64,000 bases of DNA from Sphingomonas sp. Leaf343 (GCF_001423765.1 NZ_LMPG01000001.1:6073-70072); one strand, 5' to 3'. Shown: positions 1 to 10,200, counted from the stretch's first letter. Notes: generated by a model not told the origin, from the sequence alone. Numbers and translations are program-made.

Positions 1-89
1 CCTGCTCCGGCTCGCGGGGCAGCAGCAGCGCCCATTCACATGTTACCCTCCCCAAACGGGAGGCGCGCCCAAAAGGCCATACACAGTGT

Positions 90-166
<77 letters not shown>

Positions 167-183
167 AACAGATAGCAGCTGTA

Positions 184-214
184 CCGTCTCGGGGTCTCCC
201 GCGGCGGTTTTTTT
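184..214 (+). terminator. intrinsic terminator after tRNA-fMet
   Basis: An imperfect GC-rich stem (CCG..CTCGGG paired with CCCGCG..CGG, loop GTCT) is followed directly by seven T residues at 208-214. It begins 17 bases after the tRNA CCA end, so it most likely ends the tRNA transcript. Confidence 0.7.
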
Positions 215-876
215 GTGCATTTCTTCTGCGGCTTGGGCCTGGTCAAATACTAGAGACGCGCCCAGCGCTTTACGCCATGGGTGCGATGCCTCGTGATGTA
301 GAACCTGCACGATAGACAGCAAGGCGTGATGTCGAGCCCCTTTTCGCAAGTCATCGCCTCATCGCTCGCGTCGCTCCTGCCCGGGTCGACACCGTACATC
401 GCGTGATTGACCACTGGAGTGCCTCAATCCGGTGCGCCCCGGTACGGCCCCTAAACGGGTCCGATGCATTCCGAACATCGCGTCGTGCCATGCCGCTCGC
501 CGCTTTGAGCGATGATGTTGCCGGCACCGACTGGGCGAAGATGCGTCCGCCGACACAGCGGCACGAACACGTCGCTGGCGTGCGATGCGCGCCATGGGTG
601 CGTTGCGTATGATCCTGTTCGTCAGTGCGCCGCGAGACGATATCCGGTTCCCATATCAGCAATCCCTGCGCAGGAAGATGCGGTCCGCCTGCTGGTCGCT
701 TACGGCCGGGCGGGAGCGATCAAAGGCGCTCGAATAGTTAGGGTTCTCCGTACCACCGGACAGGGCCCAGCTTCTTGCCACGCTTTTGAACCGAGGTATC
801 GGCGTTCATGCGATGGCTCGCCAATGGTCGAGTTTCGGGGCGAAAGCGTCTGTCGCCACATCGTAGACCAAACCTG
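215..876. other. gene-free stretch
   Basis: About 660 bases with no convincing gene. The open frames here on both strands have low-complexity, Arg/Ala-rich translations typical of chance frames in high-GC DNA. No ribosome binding site, signal peptide or recognised family is visible. No repeat or strong hairpin was seen either. It may be a degraded locus between the tRNA and the end of rsgA. Confidence 0.5.
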
Positions 877-1941
877 TCACCCTCTCCTTGCCGAACCCGC
901 TTTCCCGCCACGCGCACGCCGACCGGCGACGATACCGGTGTTCACGTTATCCTCCAGATCGAGCTTGCGCCAACGATCGACGCGGGCGGGATCGAGGTCG
1001 CCATCCGCGATGGCGCGGCGGATGGCGCATGCGGGCTCATCGCCATGCCCGCAATTGGTGAACCGGCATTCCAGAGCAACCGCCATCACGTCGTCAAACA
1101 CCTCCGTGACGCCGGACGCGACCTCGGACATCTGAAGCTCACGCATGCCGGGCGTGTCGATCAGCCAGCCGCCCCTGTGCGCACCGCCGGCAAGGCGGTG
1201 CATCTCGCGAACGGTTGTCGTATGCCGGCCCTTCCCGTCGTCGTCGCGAACGGCCTGCGTCGCGATCTGATCTGACCCTCTCAGCGTGTTGACGAGGGTC
1301 GACTTGCCAACGCCGGACGATCCCACCAGCGCGACCGTTTCCCCGAAGCCGCAATATGCAGCCAGCCCGGCGGAACTCGTCGGATCACGTCCGTCGACCC
1401 GCACCACATGCAAGCCTGACTGGAGTGCGCGAGCCGCATCTACGAAATGGTCCGGTGTGGCGGAAAGGTCGGTTTTCGTAACAACCACGACCGGCTGAAC
1501 ACCCGTCTCGCGTGCGAGTACGAGGTAGCGTTCGAGACGTGCGAGGTTGAAGTCCTGATTGCCGGACGTGACGATGAACAGGGTGTCGACGTTTGCGGCG
1601 ATGAGTTGTGTCCGGCGATCGTCGCCGGGAGCTGGCCGCTTGAACAGGCTCGTCCGGGCAAGGAGGCGGACAAGATTTCGGGTACCGCGATCGATCAGCA
1701 GCCAATCGCCGACCGTCGGCCTGTCATCCGCCTCGCCACAGGCTGGCATTCTGGACGAGATGGACTCCTCGCCCGCTTCGCCTGCGATGGTCACTCTTCC
1801 TCGATGAACCGATATGACGCGGACAGGCGTGCAGGCACCGAACTCCTCGACCGAAATCTGCTTGCCGAAGAAGGATGTCCATCCGAGTTCCGCAAGAGCG
1901 GCAGAGATGGTGTTCATCGTCGTGTCAACGGTCCTGAGCAT
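877..1941 (-). CDS. rsgA: ribosome small-subunit-dependent GTPase A
   Basis: RsgA (YjeQ) is a circularly permuted GTPase that binds the maturing 30S ribosomal subunit and helps its late assembly. The permuted G-motif order is visible: G4 TKTD at about residues 155-158, then the P-loop GSSGVGKS at 207-214, then G3 DTPG at 262-265. An N-terminal OB-fold region precedes them. A zinc knuckle follows with Cys292, Cys297, His299 and Cys305. The 354-aa length fits the family. The first ATG overlaps the end of the small upstream gene. A second in-frame ATG at 1917 begins just after that gene's stop and is an equally good start. Confidence 0.95.
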   Translation of the reverse strand: MLRTVDTTMNTISAALAELGWTSFFGKQISVEEFGACTPVRVISVHRGRVTIAGEAGEESISSRMPACGEADDRPTVGDWLLIDRGTRNLVRLLARTSLFKRPAPGDDRRTQLIAANVDTLFIVTSGNQDFNLARLERYLVLARETGVQPVVVVTKTDLSATPDHFVDAARALQSGLHVVRVDGRDPTSSAGLAAYCGFGETVALVGSSGVGKSTLVNTLRGSDQIATQAVRDDDGKGRHTTTVREMHRLAGGAHRGGWLIDTPGMRELQMSEVASGVTEVFDDVMAVALECRFTNCGHGDEPACAIRRAIADGDLDPARVDRWRKLDLEDNVNTGIVAGRRARGGKAGSARRG

Positions 1942-2095
1942 CCCCTGACGGATCGGGATTCGCGGTCACCTGCCCGCCCGCCCGCTTCTCCGCCTTGGCC
2001 TGCGCCTTTTTGGCCGCATCCGCCGTTCTGGTCTTTTCGCGCTCGCGGCGTTCGAAATCGTAATTTGGTTTGCGAGGTATGTCCGTGCTCCACAC
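1925..2095 (-). CDS. small basic hypothetical protein upstream of rsgA
   Basis: A 56-codon frame starting at GTG 2095. It encodes a short Lys/Arg/Ala-rich helical protein with the core PRKPNYDFERRERE followed by an alanine/lysine-rich tail (AAKKAQAKAEKRAGG). The PNYDFERRER pattern resembles small conserved hypothetical proteins that I recall from sphingomonads, where the chain starts at the Pro-Arg segment. Here the codon at that usual start position is ATA, so either the GTG seven codons upstream is used or the gene is damaged. Its stop lies inside the longest version of rsgA, which suggests translational coupling. Function unknown. Confidence 0.45.
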   Translation of the reverse strand: MWSTDIPRKPNYDFERREREKTRTADAAKKAQAKAEKRAGGQVTANPDPSGDAQDR

Positions 2096-2204
2096 ATCGG
2101 TAGCGCATCGGAGCGAAGTGCCCGGTCGCCGAATTGTTCACAACGGGGTACACCGATCCGTCGCGCGGGACCAGCCTCGCGATCCAGGATCAGGACTGTG
2201 CGAC

Positions 2205-2570
2205 ATGACAAGCGGATCTTCGGAAGCGTGGGACGGCGATCGTGTTCGCACGTGGCTCGAACGCCGGCTCACTGCGGCACGTCTCGATCAGGCGGCAGCG
2301 GACAGGCAGGGTTATGCGGCCCGAGACGATTATGACAAGGCCGCGGCCGAGGAGTGGGTCTACCGCGCCCTGCAAGCCGGCGGCCATGCCGACGGCCAGT
2401 CCGCATTCGCCGGACATGTGAAAGCGCTGCTGGACCAGGACGTCTATCGCGCCACGGGAGTCCATGACGATCTGCGGTTCGAAAGGCACGTCCGTGGCGT
2501 GCTTCGGAAGCTTGCCAAGATGACCAAGACCAATGATGGGTTCGGTAACACGTTGCGGTATCAGGGGTGA
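2205..2570 (+). CDS. hypothetical protein
   Basis: A 121-aa protein starting at ATG 2205, MTSGSSEAWDGDRV. It is predicted to be almost wholly helical and acidic, rich in Ala, Asp and Arg, with no signal peptide, membrane segment or cysteine. The frame stays open upstream, but the upstream residues read as chance coding. It lies 41 bases in front of the HNH-like gene on the same strand, so the two may be co-transcribed. I do not recognise the family. Confidence 0.5.
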   Translation: MTSGSSEAWDGDRVRTWLERRLTAARLDQAAADRQGYAARDDYDKAAAEEWVYRALQAGGHADGQSAFAGHVKALLDQDVYRATGVHDDLRFERHVRGVLRKLAKMTKTNDGFGNTLRYQG

Positions 2571-2611
2571 CCCCGCCATGCGGGCAACGCACGCGATAAC
2601 GCGATTCAGGG

Positions 2612-2956
2612 ATGTCTATGGCTCGTAAACACCCGAAGCATGGCCCGTACCCGGACGTCGAACACGAGGATGATGCGCCGCCCGTAGCGGTGGCGTGCTG
2701 GCTGTGTGGACGCCCGACGGGCAAGACGATCGTCTGGCACCATCCCGTTCCCAAAAGCCGGGGCGGGCGGGACGTCGTTCCGATGCACTCCATCTGTCAG
2801 CAAACACTGATGGTCAACTTCACCAACTCGGAACTTCAACGCCATGGGCTTGATGTGGAGGCTTTGCTCGCCAACCCCGGGGTGCGGAAGTTCGTCGAGT
2901 GGGTCGCGCACAAGGACCCCGATTTTACGGCGACGATAGCCAGGAAACAGCGTTAG
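2612..2956 (+). CDS. small HNH-endonuclease-like protein
   Basis: A 114-aa protein with one CxxC knuckle (CWLCGRP, about residues 29-35), then WHHPVPKSRGGRDVVPMH, then ICQQTL. This is the layout of an HNH fold: a His-His first motif on a strand, a GG-D turn and a closing Cys/His helix. The second zinc CxxC pair is incomplete, with only one Cys (SICQQ) visible. Such proteins cut or nick DNA in other contexts, but this one is small and stands alone. An alternative start is ATG 2618. No phage or toxin genes flank it. Confidence 0.6.
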   Translation: MSMARKHPKHGPYPDVEHEDDAPPVAVACWLCGRPTGKTIVWHHPVPKSRGGRDVVPMHSICQQTLMVNFTNSELQRHGLDVEALLANPGVRKFVEWVAHKDPDFTATIARKQR

Positions 2957-3226
2957 CACCTCTCCCGATCGGCCATGTTGATTTCGGCTGTTCGAACGCT
3001 CCCTGCGGCAGGCTTGACGCTGTATCGTCGCTGACGACCATGACCGGCCTGCCGTGCACGGCGGCTCGATCGGCCGGTTCGCGCACGACGTGCCGGCGCG
3101 AAAATCACCTCTGGTCGCGGCGCACGACCTATACGTCGGGAGGCCGGCAAGCGCACCCGGTCGGTCATGACGCTTGGCCGGATGCCCGTTCCGGCGTTAG
3201 CTATCGGACATCGAGCGGGAGGTGTG

Positions 3227-4819
3227 ATGTCCGAGGCGGTGAAGCGGGTGATGGAGCGGGTCGCGCAGGCGGATCGTGCGGGCGCGCTGGCGCTGGCGGG
3301 GCAAGCCTTCGCGTCGGGCGAGCGCCATCCCCTGGTGGTGATGCTCGCGGCCGAGCAGATCGAGGCGATGGACGATGCCGGGCGCGCCATCCAGATGCTG
3401 CGCGACGGGGTCGGCGATGCGCCGCACGAGCCGGAGGCTTGGCGGCGGCTGGGCGTGCTGCTGGGGCGTACGGGCCAGCACGTCGAGGCCCGGGCGGCGC
3501 TGGAGCAGGCGGACATGCTGTGGCCGGACCAGCCGATGATCGTGGAGCCGCTGGGACACGCGTGCCTCGCGCTTGCCGATCTCGATGCCGCCGACGCGCA
3601 TTACCAGCGGCTGGAGGCAATGATGCCCGGCCGGGCGGCACCGCTCGCCGCCAGGGCGGCGGTGGCGGTGCGGCGTGGCGACGTTGCCGGTGCCACGATG
3701 CTGGGCGAACGCGCGCTGACGGTCGAGCCCGACAACATCACCGCCGCACTGTCGCTGGCGCGTCTGGCGCTGGACCAGGGCGACGCCGCGGAGGCAGAAG
3801 CGCGCGCCACGGCGCTGCTCACAAGGGTCGGCGAGCATGGCGAAGCGGCGGTCGGCGTACTCGGCCTGCGCGCCGATGCCCGGGACGCCATGGGTGCTTA
3901 TGATCTCGCCTTCGCCGACTATGTCGCGCGCAATCAGGAGGTGCATCGTCGCACTGCGCCGCTGCTCGCCCGTCAGGGCAAGGAACGCCGCGTCGATCAG
4001 GCGCGCCGCCTGCACCGCGGCCTGAAACCGCTGCCTGTCACGGGCAGCCTGCCGCGGGAGGAACACGGCCTTCGTGGCCATCTGTTCGTGCTGGGCTTCC
4101 CGCGATCGGGCACGACCCTGCTGGAAAAGGCGTTGGCCGGCCATGACGCGATCCGGACGCTGCCGGAGATCGACATCGTCGGCCGCGTCGCCGGCGGGCT
4201 GCTGGAGCGGGATCAGATAACGAGGCTGGACAGTCTGACTCCCGCCGATATCGCGGCGCTCCGCCAACGGTATTTCGACGCCGCCGCCGTCGAGGTCGGA
4301 CCGTTGCAAGGCATCGTGCTGGTCGACAAACTCCCCCTGCACAGCGTCGCGCTGCCGCTGATCGCCAGGCTGTTTCCCGATGCGACCCTGCTCCTGTCGC
4401 TGCGTGATCCGCGCGATGTCGTGTTGAGCTGCATTCGCCGTCGTTTCCAGATGAATGCCGCGATGTTCGAACTGTTGCGTCCCGTCGACGCGGTAAATTA
4501 TTACGAAGCGGTCATGCAGTTGATCTTGGCGTGTCGCCACACGTTACCCGTCACGCTGCACGAGGTGCGTCACGAGGCTCTGGTGACGGATCTGGAGAAG
4601 GAGCTTTGCGGGATATTGCGGCTGGTAGGGCTGGAATGGCAGCCGGCCATGGCGGACTTTGCCGGCCGCGCCGCCGCGCGCGCGCGAACGCCCAGCGACC
4701 TCCAGTTGACCCTCGGCCTTAACGCGAACGGCGTAGGCTATTGGCGTCGTTATACCGATGTGCTGGCACCATGGCTGCCGCGAATGCAACGCTGGGTGGA
4801 TCATTGGGGCTACGCCTGA
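3227..4819 (+). CDS. TPR-domain sulfotransferase
   Basis: A 530-aa cytosolic protein in two parts. Residues 1 to about 250 form tetratricopeptide-like helical repeats. Residues from about 285 form a PAPS-dependent sulfotransferase domain: the 5'-phosphosulfate loop GFPRSGTTL starts at residue 290, and the 3'-phosphate motif LSLRDPRDVVLSC lies near 390. Such enzymes move sulfate from PAPS to a hydroxyl or amine of a sugar, peptide or lipid; the substrate is not visible. The start was chosen because GGAGGTGTG sits directly before ATG 3227; upstream in-frame starts lack this. It has no operon partner. Confidence 0.85.
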   Translation: MSEAVKRVMERVAQADRAGALALAGQAFASGERHPLVVMLAAEQIEAMDDAGRAIQMLRDGVGDAPHEPEAWRRLGVLLGRTGQHVEARAALEQADMLWPDQPMIVEPLGHACLALADLDAADAHYQRLEAMMPGRAAPLAARAAVAVRRGDVAGATMLGERALTVEPDNITAALSLARLALDQGDAAEAEARATALLTRVGEHGEAAVGVLGLRADARDAMGAYDLAFADYVARNQEVHRRTAPLLARQGKERRVDQARRLHRGLKPLPVTGSLPREEHGLRGHLFVLGFPRSGTTLLEKALAGHDAIRTLPEIDIVGRVAGGLLERDQITRLDSLTPADIAALRQRYFDAAAVEVGPLQGIVLVDKLPLHSVALPLIARLFPDATLLLSLRDPRDVVLSCIRRRFQMNAAMFELLRPVDAVNYYEAVMQLILACRHTLPVTLHEVRHEALVTDLEKELCGILRLVGLEWQPAMADFAGRAAARARTPSDLQLTLGLNANGVGYWRRYTDVLAPWLPRMQRWVDHWGYA

Positions 4820-5251
4820 GGCGATGTAGACGAACAACAGGAGTTCACCTGTAAACTGCAAGATCACTGGTTCGTAAAAACTGAAAGACATGACCATCGC
4901 ATTACTGCCGTTGTCGTTCCGACGCGTGCCGACCTTTTTGGGTCGCCCCGCGACGGCGCGTTGTGAAGTTTCCATGCAAGTACAAGCTCATGGGGTTTGC
5001 AGTACTACGATCATGACATTGTAGTGTCTGCCCGTTTTACACGTCGTCATCGATCTGGACGATGTCCCATCATCTCGGAACGGTTCACCCGGCCGGATCA
5101 TCACATAGTATATAGTGATCGGGACTCTGCTTGTCGTTGACACTGTGTTAACCTTGGCATCTGGGATGCAACGAGTCGCCGGTATCTTTGGTGATGAAGT
5201 GCAGACTCAGGGGCAGGGCATCCCGATGGGGATACAACAGGGGTAATATCA
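4820..5251. other. intergenic region with possible promoter of the PEP-CTERM gene
   Basis: About 430 bases without a credible gene. It is AT-richer than its surroundings. An imperfect palindrome lies at 5100-5119 (ATCAC, ten bases, GTGAT). A TTGACA hexamer lies at 5137-5142, but no good -10 box sits at the right distance, so no promoter is called firmly. The sequence before the downstream ATG contains AACAGGGG. Confidence 0.4.
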
Positions 5252-5971
5252 ATGCGCAAGACAGCGATGGCCGTAACGATGGCACTGGGAGCGTTCGCAG
5301 CCGCACCCACGTCCGCTCAGGTGGTCAGCCTGAACTTCGAAGGGGTGAACTCTACCTATCCGTCCGGCTTCGCCCAGATCCGTGATTTTTATAATGGCGG
5401 TACCAGCGGCGACGGTACGACCGGCACCAATTACGGTATCTCGTTCGGCAGCAACGCGCTGGCGATCTGTCTGAACACGCCGGGTGTGAGCTGCTCGAAT
5501 ACATCCCGTGGCGGTGTGGGTGATCCCGGATCGACGCGCGGCGGACTGTTCTTCATCAATGGCAGCGAGACGTTTCTGAACGTCGACGCGGGGTTCACGA
5601 CGGGCTTCTCGCTGAACTATGTTTCGGTCAGCTTCGCCGGGGCCGTGAATGTTTATGATGGTCTGAACGGCACGGGCAATGTGCTGGCCAGCCTGAACCT
5701 CACGCCGAACGGCGTCGGGTGCGGCGCTCCCTATGGCGCAGGGTTCTGTCCGTTCGGGGCAGCCGGGGTGGCGTTCAACGGCACCGCCCGTTCGATCGGC
5801 TTCGGCGGCGTCGCCAACCAGATCGTGTTCGACGACATCACCTTCGGATCGATTACTCCGGGCGGAACGGTTCCCGAGCCGGCCACATGGGCCATGCTGA
5901 TCGCGGGCGTCGGTATGGCGGGCGGTGCTCTTCGCCGCCGGCGTGGCGCGGCAAGGCCCAGCCTCGCCTGA
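5252..5971 (+). CDS. PEP-CTERM (PEPxxWA) sorted exoprotein
   Basis: A 239-aa exported protein. It has an N-terminal signal peptide (MRKTAMAVTMALGAFAAAPTSAQ) and a Gly/Asn/Ser-rich beta-sandwich-like body. Two closely spaced cysteines (CLNTPGVSC) and a further pair near residue 156 could form disulfides. The C-terminus is a classic PEP-CTERM tripartite signal: VPEPATWAMLIAG, a hydrophobic stretch, then RRRRG. In the known system an exosortase/EpsH enzyme handles such tails at the envelope. No exosortase or polysaccharide cluster is in this window. It is monocistronic, with its own terminator. The biological role of the body is unknown. Confidence 0.88.
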   Translation: MRKTAMAVTMALGAFAAAPTSAQVVSLNFEGVNSTYPSGFAQIRDFYNGGTSGDGTTGTNYGISFGSNALAICLNTPGVSCSNTSRGGVGDPGSTRGGLFFINGSETFLNVDAGFTTGFSLNYVSVSFAGAVNVYDGLNGTGNVLASLNLTPNGVGCGAPYGAGFCPFGAAGVAFNGTARSIGFGGVANQIVFDDITFGSITPGGTVPEPATWAMLIAGVGMAGGALRRRRGAARPSLA

Positions 5972-5998
5972 TCGCAGCGAAGCTGAAATACATCGTGA

Positions 5999-6030
5999 GG
6001 GCCGCCGGTCGAAAGACCGGCGGCCCTTTT
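5999..6030 (+). terminator. intrinsic terminator after PEP-CTERM gene
   Basis: A perfect 12-bp GC-rich stem (GGGCCGCCGGTC / GACCGGCGGCCC) with a GAAA tetraloop is followed by TTTT. It starts 28 bases after the stop codon. Confidence 0.92.
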
Positions 6031-6115
6031 GAATTTCCGGCATGCGGTTGCGGAACGGGCGTGTGGCGGCCCATCCGGACGGTGGAGCTACCGAAGGCCC
6101 GTCAAGCCTCGCCGC

Positions 6116-6940
6116 TCACCCCGCCACCGCGGGTACGTCCGTCTGCAGATCGCGCAGCCCCGGCGGCGGGGTGATGGTCAGGGTCAGGTCGGCAAGGGGA
6201 TCGGTCGCATCGGCACGCAGGGCGACGAGCCGGATGTCCGACGAGACGGCGCTATGTAGCACGGAACTGAGGAACACGCTGTCGGAATAGACGGCGTTCA
6301 GGACGTTTTCCATGTCGCGCGTGAGCTGCGCGATGAGCTGTTCGCGACCGTCGATGATGAGGATGAGGCCCAGCCCCGGCCAGCGGCTCTCGACGTCGCT
6401 GGTCTTTTCGCCGTTATAGGGGATGGTCGCGGCCGCATCTTCGGGGCGATAGGCTATGCCGACGACCTTGACCCCGCGCTGCGCGGCCTGATCGATCGCC
6501 GGGCGCAGCCGGGCCGAGATGGGCGGCATCATGTCGAACAGGATGATCTCGTCCGCGGCCTCGATCATCGCGAGCGCGCGTTCGAAGACCTGCTTGACGT
6601 TCCGCAACTGGTAGACCGATTCGTGCGCGGTTGGCGCATGGATCGCCTCCAATATGGTCAGCGCAGCGTGGTGACGCTCCGCAAAGTCGTCCTTGATCGC
6701 GGCGAACAGCTGGCGTGGCGGCACGGGAAAGTAACTCGTCGCGCTTTCGGCATCTTCCGCGGCGACGATCGCGCCTTTTTCGACCAGTCCCTTGAGCGTC
6801 TGATAGATGTTGGGCGGCGCTTTGCCGACATCGCGGGCGAGTCGATAGCCCGTCGAGGGCGCGCTGCGAAGAAGCTCGGCGTAGATCAGGGCTTCCAGTT
6901 GCGTGAAACCGAAGCCGCAGAGTGCCGAGTTTGCGTCCAT
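6116..6940 (-). CDS. TrmB-like transcriptional regulator
   Basis: A 274-aa DNA-binding protein. Residues 8-65 form a winged helix of the TrmB/Sugar-specific type (FGFTQLEALIYAELL, then TGYRLARDVGKAPPNIYQTL). The rest, about 100-250, resembles the phospholipase-D-like effector domain found in TrmB proteins, for example DEIILFDMMPPISARLRPAI. TrmB regulators sense sugars in archaea and a minority of bacteria. The gene points away from the type I secretion operon across a 316-base gap, so control of that operon is a reasonable inference. No ligand can be read from the sequence. Confidence 0.75.
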   Translation of the reverse strand: MDANSALCGFGFTQLEALIYAELLRSAPSTGYRLARDVGKAPPNIYQTLKGLVEKGAIVAAEDAESATSYFPVPPRQLFAAIKDDFAERHHAALTILEAIHAPTAHESVYQLRNVKQVFERALAMIEAADEIILFDMMPPISARLRPAIDQAAQRGVKVVGIAYRPEDAAATIPYNGEKTSDVESRWPGLGLILIIDGREQLIAQLTRDMENVLNAVYSDSVFLSSVLHSAVSSDIRLVALRADATDPLADLTLTITPPPGLRDLQTDVPAVAG

Positions 6941-7256
6941 GTTCCCGCATTGGCACAGATGCCGTTGCCGTCAACCTTTGCAATCGCTGGCATCGGGTGC
7001 CCGTATCGAACCATGGATCGGGAACGCGTGCGGAGTGGGGTGCGAGGGCGTGGGCTTTCGGACCGACCGTCGCCGCGCTTGCGTGCGGATCGCGTGCGGA
7101 TCGTCTCACGGACATGCGGTCGTAGCAGCCTTCCACCGAACGGATGCTGACATCGCGGCAACACCCGCCATAGAGTTATATGCGATGGCAAATAACCCCT
7201 TTACATCTTTTGTGGGGCGTGCTGACTTGCATTAACGAAATTGTAAGGAACCCGTC
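6941..7256. promoter_or_regulatory. divergent promoter region between regulator and RTX operon
   Basis: A 316-base gene-free gap between two divergent genes. Its right third is AT-rich (around 7165-7250), as expected for the start of the secretion operon, and TAAGGA lies 7-12 bases before the ATG at 7257. I could not pick a clear -35/-10 pair or an operator palindrome. Confidence 0.45.
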
Positions 7257-10200
7257 ATGACGACCGCTGCACAGGAACTCTCCTATTTCGACGTCACGTC
7301 GGGTGCTCTTTCGGGCATGGCGTGCGGCTGTGGGGCGTGCGGTGGGTTGACGTCGGCGAAGGGTAGCTTCGGGTCGCCGATGTCCTCGGTCGCGGCGGGC
7401 ATCCATTCTGGCGTGCGCGGAGCCGAAATGCTGCCGCAGGTCGCCAATGGCGACGGCACCTTTTCATTCAGCGGAGATCGCAACATCGATGCCGTGCTGA
7501 TCGGATCGCGCTGGACGAGTTCGACGTTGACCTTCACCTTTCCCGACAATGGCGACTATGCCGATCCGAACTACGGCGCGGGTCAATTTTCGTTCAACGC
7601 GCAACAGCAGGTTGCCGCGCGCGATGCGTTCCGCATGATCGAGGGCTACACGAACCTGACGATCACCGAGGTGGCTCCGGATCAGGTCAAGGACGCGACC
7701 TTCCGCCTGTCGAACACGGTGTCGCAGGCGGTCCCGTCCGCGCAGGGTGGCTTCCCCAACTTCGTCGACGACGAAGGCGGCAACATCTGGTTCGGCCGCA
7801 CCGAGCAGCCCTATTACGAAGCTCCTCAGCGCGGCAACTGGGGCTATGCCACCATGCTGCACGAGATCGGCCATACGATGGGCCTGAAGCACGGCCAGGA
7901 CGATTACTCGAAGGAGGATTTGGGCGGCATCTTCGAAGGCGGCCCCACGCTCTACGGCACCCGGGCCATCGAATACGACAAGGACGGTCAGGCGTGGTCG
8001 TTGATGACCTACACCGGCGGCCCCTACGGCGTGACGAGCTTCGAGGGCGAGGGGAAGAACCAGGCACAGACCTATATGCAGCTGGATATCGCCGCGCTCC
8101 AGTATCTGTATGGGGCGAACTTCACGACGCAGGGCGGCGACAGCGTCTATCGCTGGGATGCCGCGACCGGCCAGGGCTTCATCAACGACGTCGGGCAGGG
8201 CATGCCGGGCGGCAATGTCGTGTTCGAGACGATCTGGGACGGTGGCGGCAACGACACCTATGATCTGTCCAACTATGGCGGCGGCATCACCGTCGACCTG
8301 CGGCCCGGCGCCTTCTCGACCTTCTCCGTTGAACAGCGCGCCGACAATAATGCGCTGACCGGTGGCGATATCGCGGCGCCCGGCAATATCGGCAATGCCC
8401 TGTTGTATCAGGGCGATGTGCGCTCGCTCATCGAGAATGCGATCGGCGGGGCGGGCGACGACCGGATCACCGGCAATCAGGTGAACAACGTCCTCGTCGG
8501 TCTGGCCGGCGACGATGTCCTGGCCGGCGGTGCGGGCAGCGATACGCTGATCGGCGGCAGCGGCACCGACATCGCCGATTTCACGGGAGCCACCAGCGGC
8601 ATCAGCGTCGCGGTCGATCGCGACGCGACCGACTTGCGGGTCGTCAACGGCGTCGACACCGACGTGCTGAACGGCATCGAGGGCATCATCGGCACCGCCT
8701 TCGACGATCGCCTGACCGGCGACGACGGCGCCAACACGCTGTCGGGCGGCGCGGGCGGGCGGGACGTGCTGATCGGTGGCGGCGGCGACGACGTGCTGAT
8801 CGGTGGCGGCTATACCCTGGCATATCGCGACGAAGCCGATATCGTGCGGGACGCGACCGCGCTCAACCGGTCGATCGCGTCCGCCATCACGCTCGACGGC
8901 GCGTTCGAACTGGCCGGTCGCGACGGCGTCTCGACGTTTCCGGCCTATGGCGGAGAGGTGTTGCCGCATGCGACGGTCGTCGCGGCAGCGGCGGGCAGTC
9001 TCGGCGTCGACTATTACAGCTTCACGGCGGTCGCCGGCGCGCGGTCGCTGTTCGATATCGATGCGACGAACAACTATACCGGGCTGGAGATCCTCGACGC
9101 GACTGGCACCGTGATCGCCTCCAACTATCTGGAATTTACGACCGACGACGGCAGCCGCCGCGGTTACGACGCACGACTGGCTTATACATTCCTGGAAAGC
9201 GGCACCTACTACGTCCGCGTCACGGGCAGCACGTTCAGCGCCGAGGCGCGCGATCTTCGTGAGGATCAGCCCTATACGCTGCATGTCTCGCTCGAAAGTG
9301 CCGCCGTCGCCGCGCCGGTGATCCGGCAGACCGGGTCCGCCATGCTGGACGGGGGTCTGGGCGACGATCTGCTGGTGGCGTCGGCGGGCGATGACCGGAT
9401 CGACGGTGGCGCGGGGATCGACACCGTCAGCTACGCGAACCACTTCCGCGGCGTCGCCGTCACGCTCGGCACAACGGCGCAGGATACCGGTGCCGGCCGC
9501 GACACGATCCTGAACGTCGAGAATATGACGGGCACGCGGTTCGCCGATCGTCTGACCGGCAACGCCGGCGCGAACGTCATCGATGGCGGCGGCGGCAGCG
9601 ACGTGCTGGACGGCGGCAAGGGCATTGATACCCTGTCCTTCGCATCGCAGGCGACGGCGGTGTCGGTCAGCCTGGCGGCACAGGGCGCGGCCCAGGCGTA
9701 CCGGCTGGGCCAGACGGTGGACGCGCGCGGTTTCGAGAACCTGACGGGCGGTGCAGGCGACGACGTGCTGGCGGGTGACGACCGGGCGAACACGATCGAC
9801 GGCGGCGCGGGCGACGACGTCCTGATGGGCGACGCGCTGGGTCGCCGGTCCGGGCTGGACATGTTGATCGGCGGTGAGGGCAACGATACCGTATCCTTCG
9901 TGACGTCGAGCGCAGGGGTCACCGCGGCTCTGCGCGACGGTGCACTGGGCAGCGCCTCTATCGGCAACCGCACGGTCGCGCGGATGCAGGATGTCGAGAA
10001 CATCACGGGCGGCAGCGGCGACGACCGGATCAGTGGCAACGCTGCGGCGAACACTCTGATCGGCGGCGCCGGCAACGACATACTCTGGGGTGCGGCGGGC
10101 GACGACCGGATCGACGGCGGACTCGGCAACGATACGATCAGCGGTGGAGACGGTATCGATACGGCCGTGTACGCGGGCGCGATCGACACGACCATCGACC

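Noticed and set aside
5137..5190. Housekeeping promoter for the PEP-CTERM gene
   Set aside because: TTGACA is present, but no acceptable -10 box lies 16-18 bases downstream.
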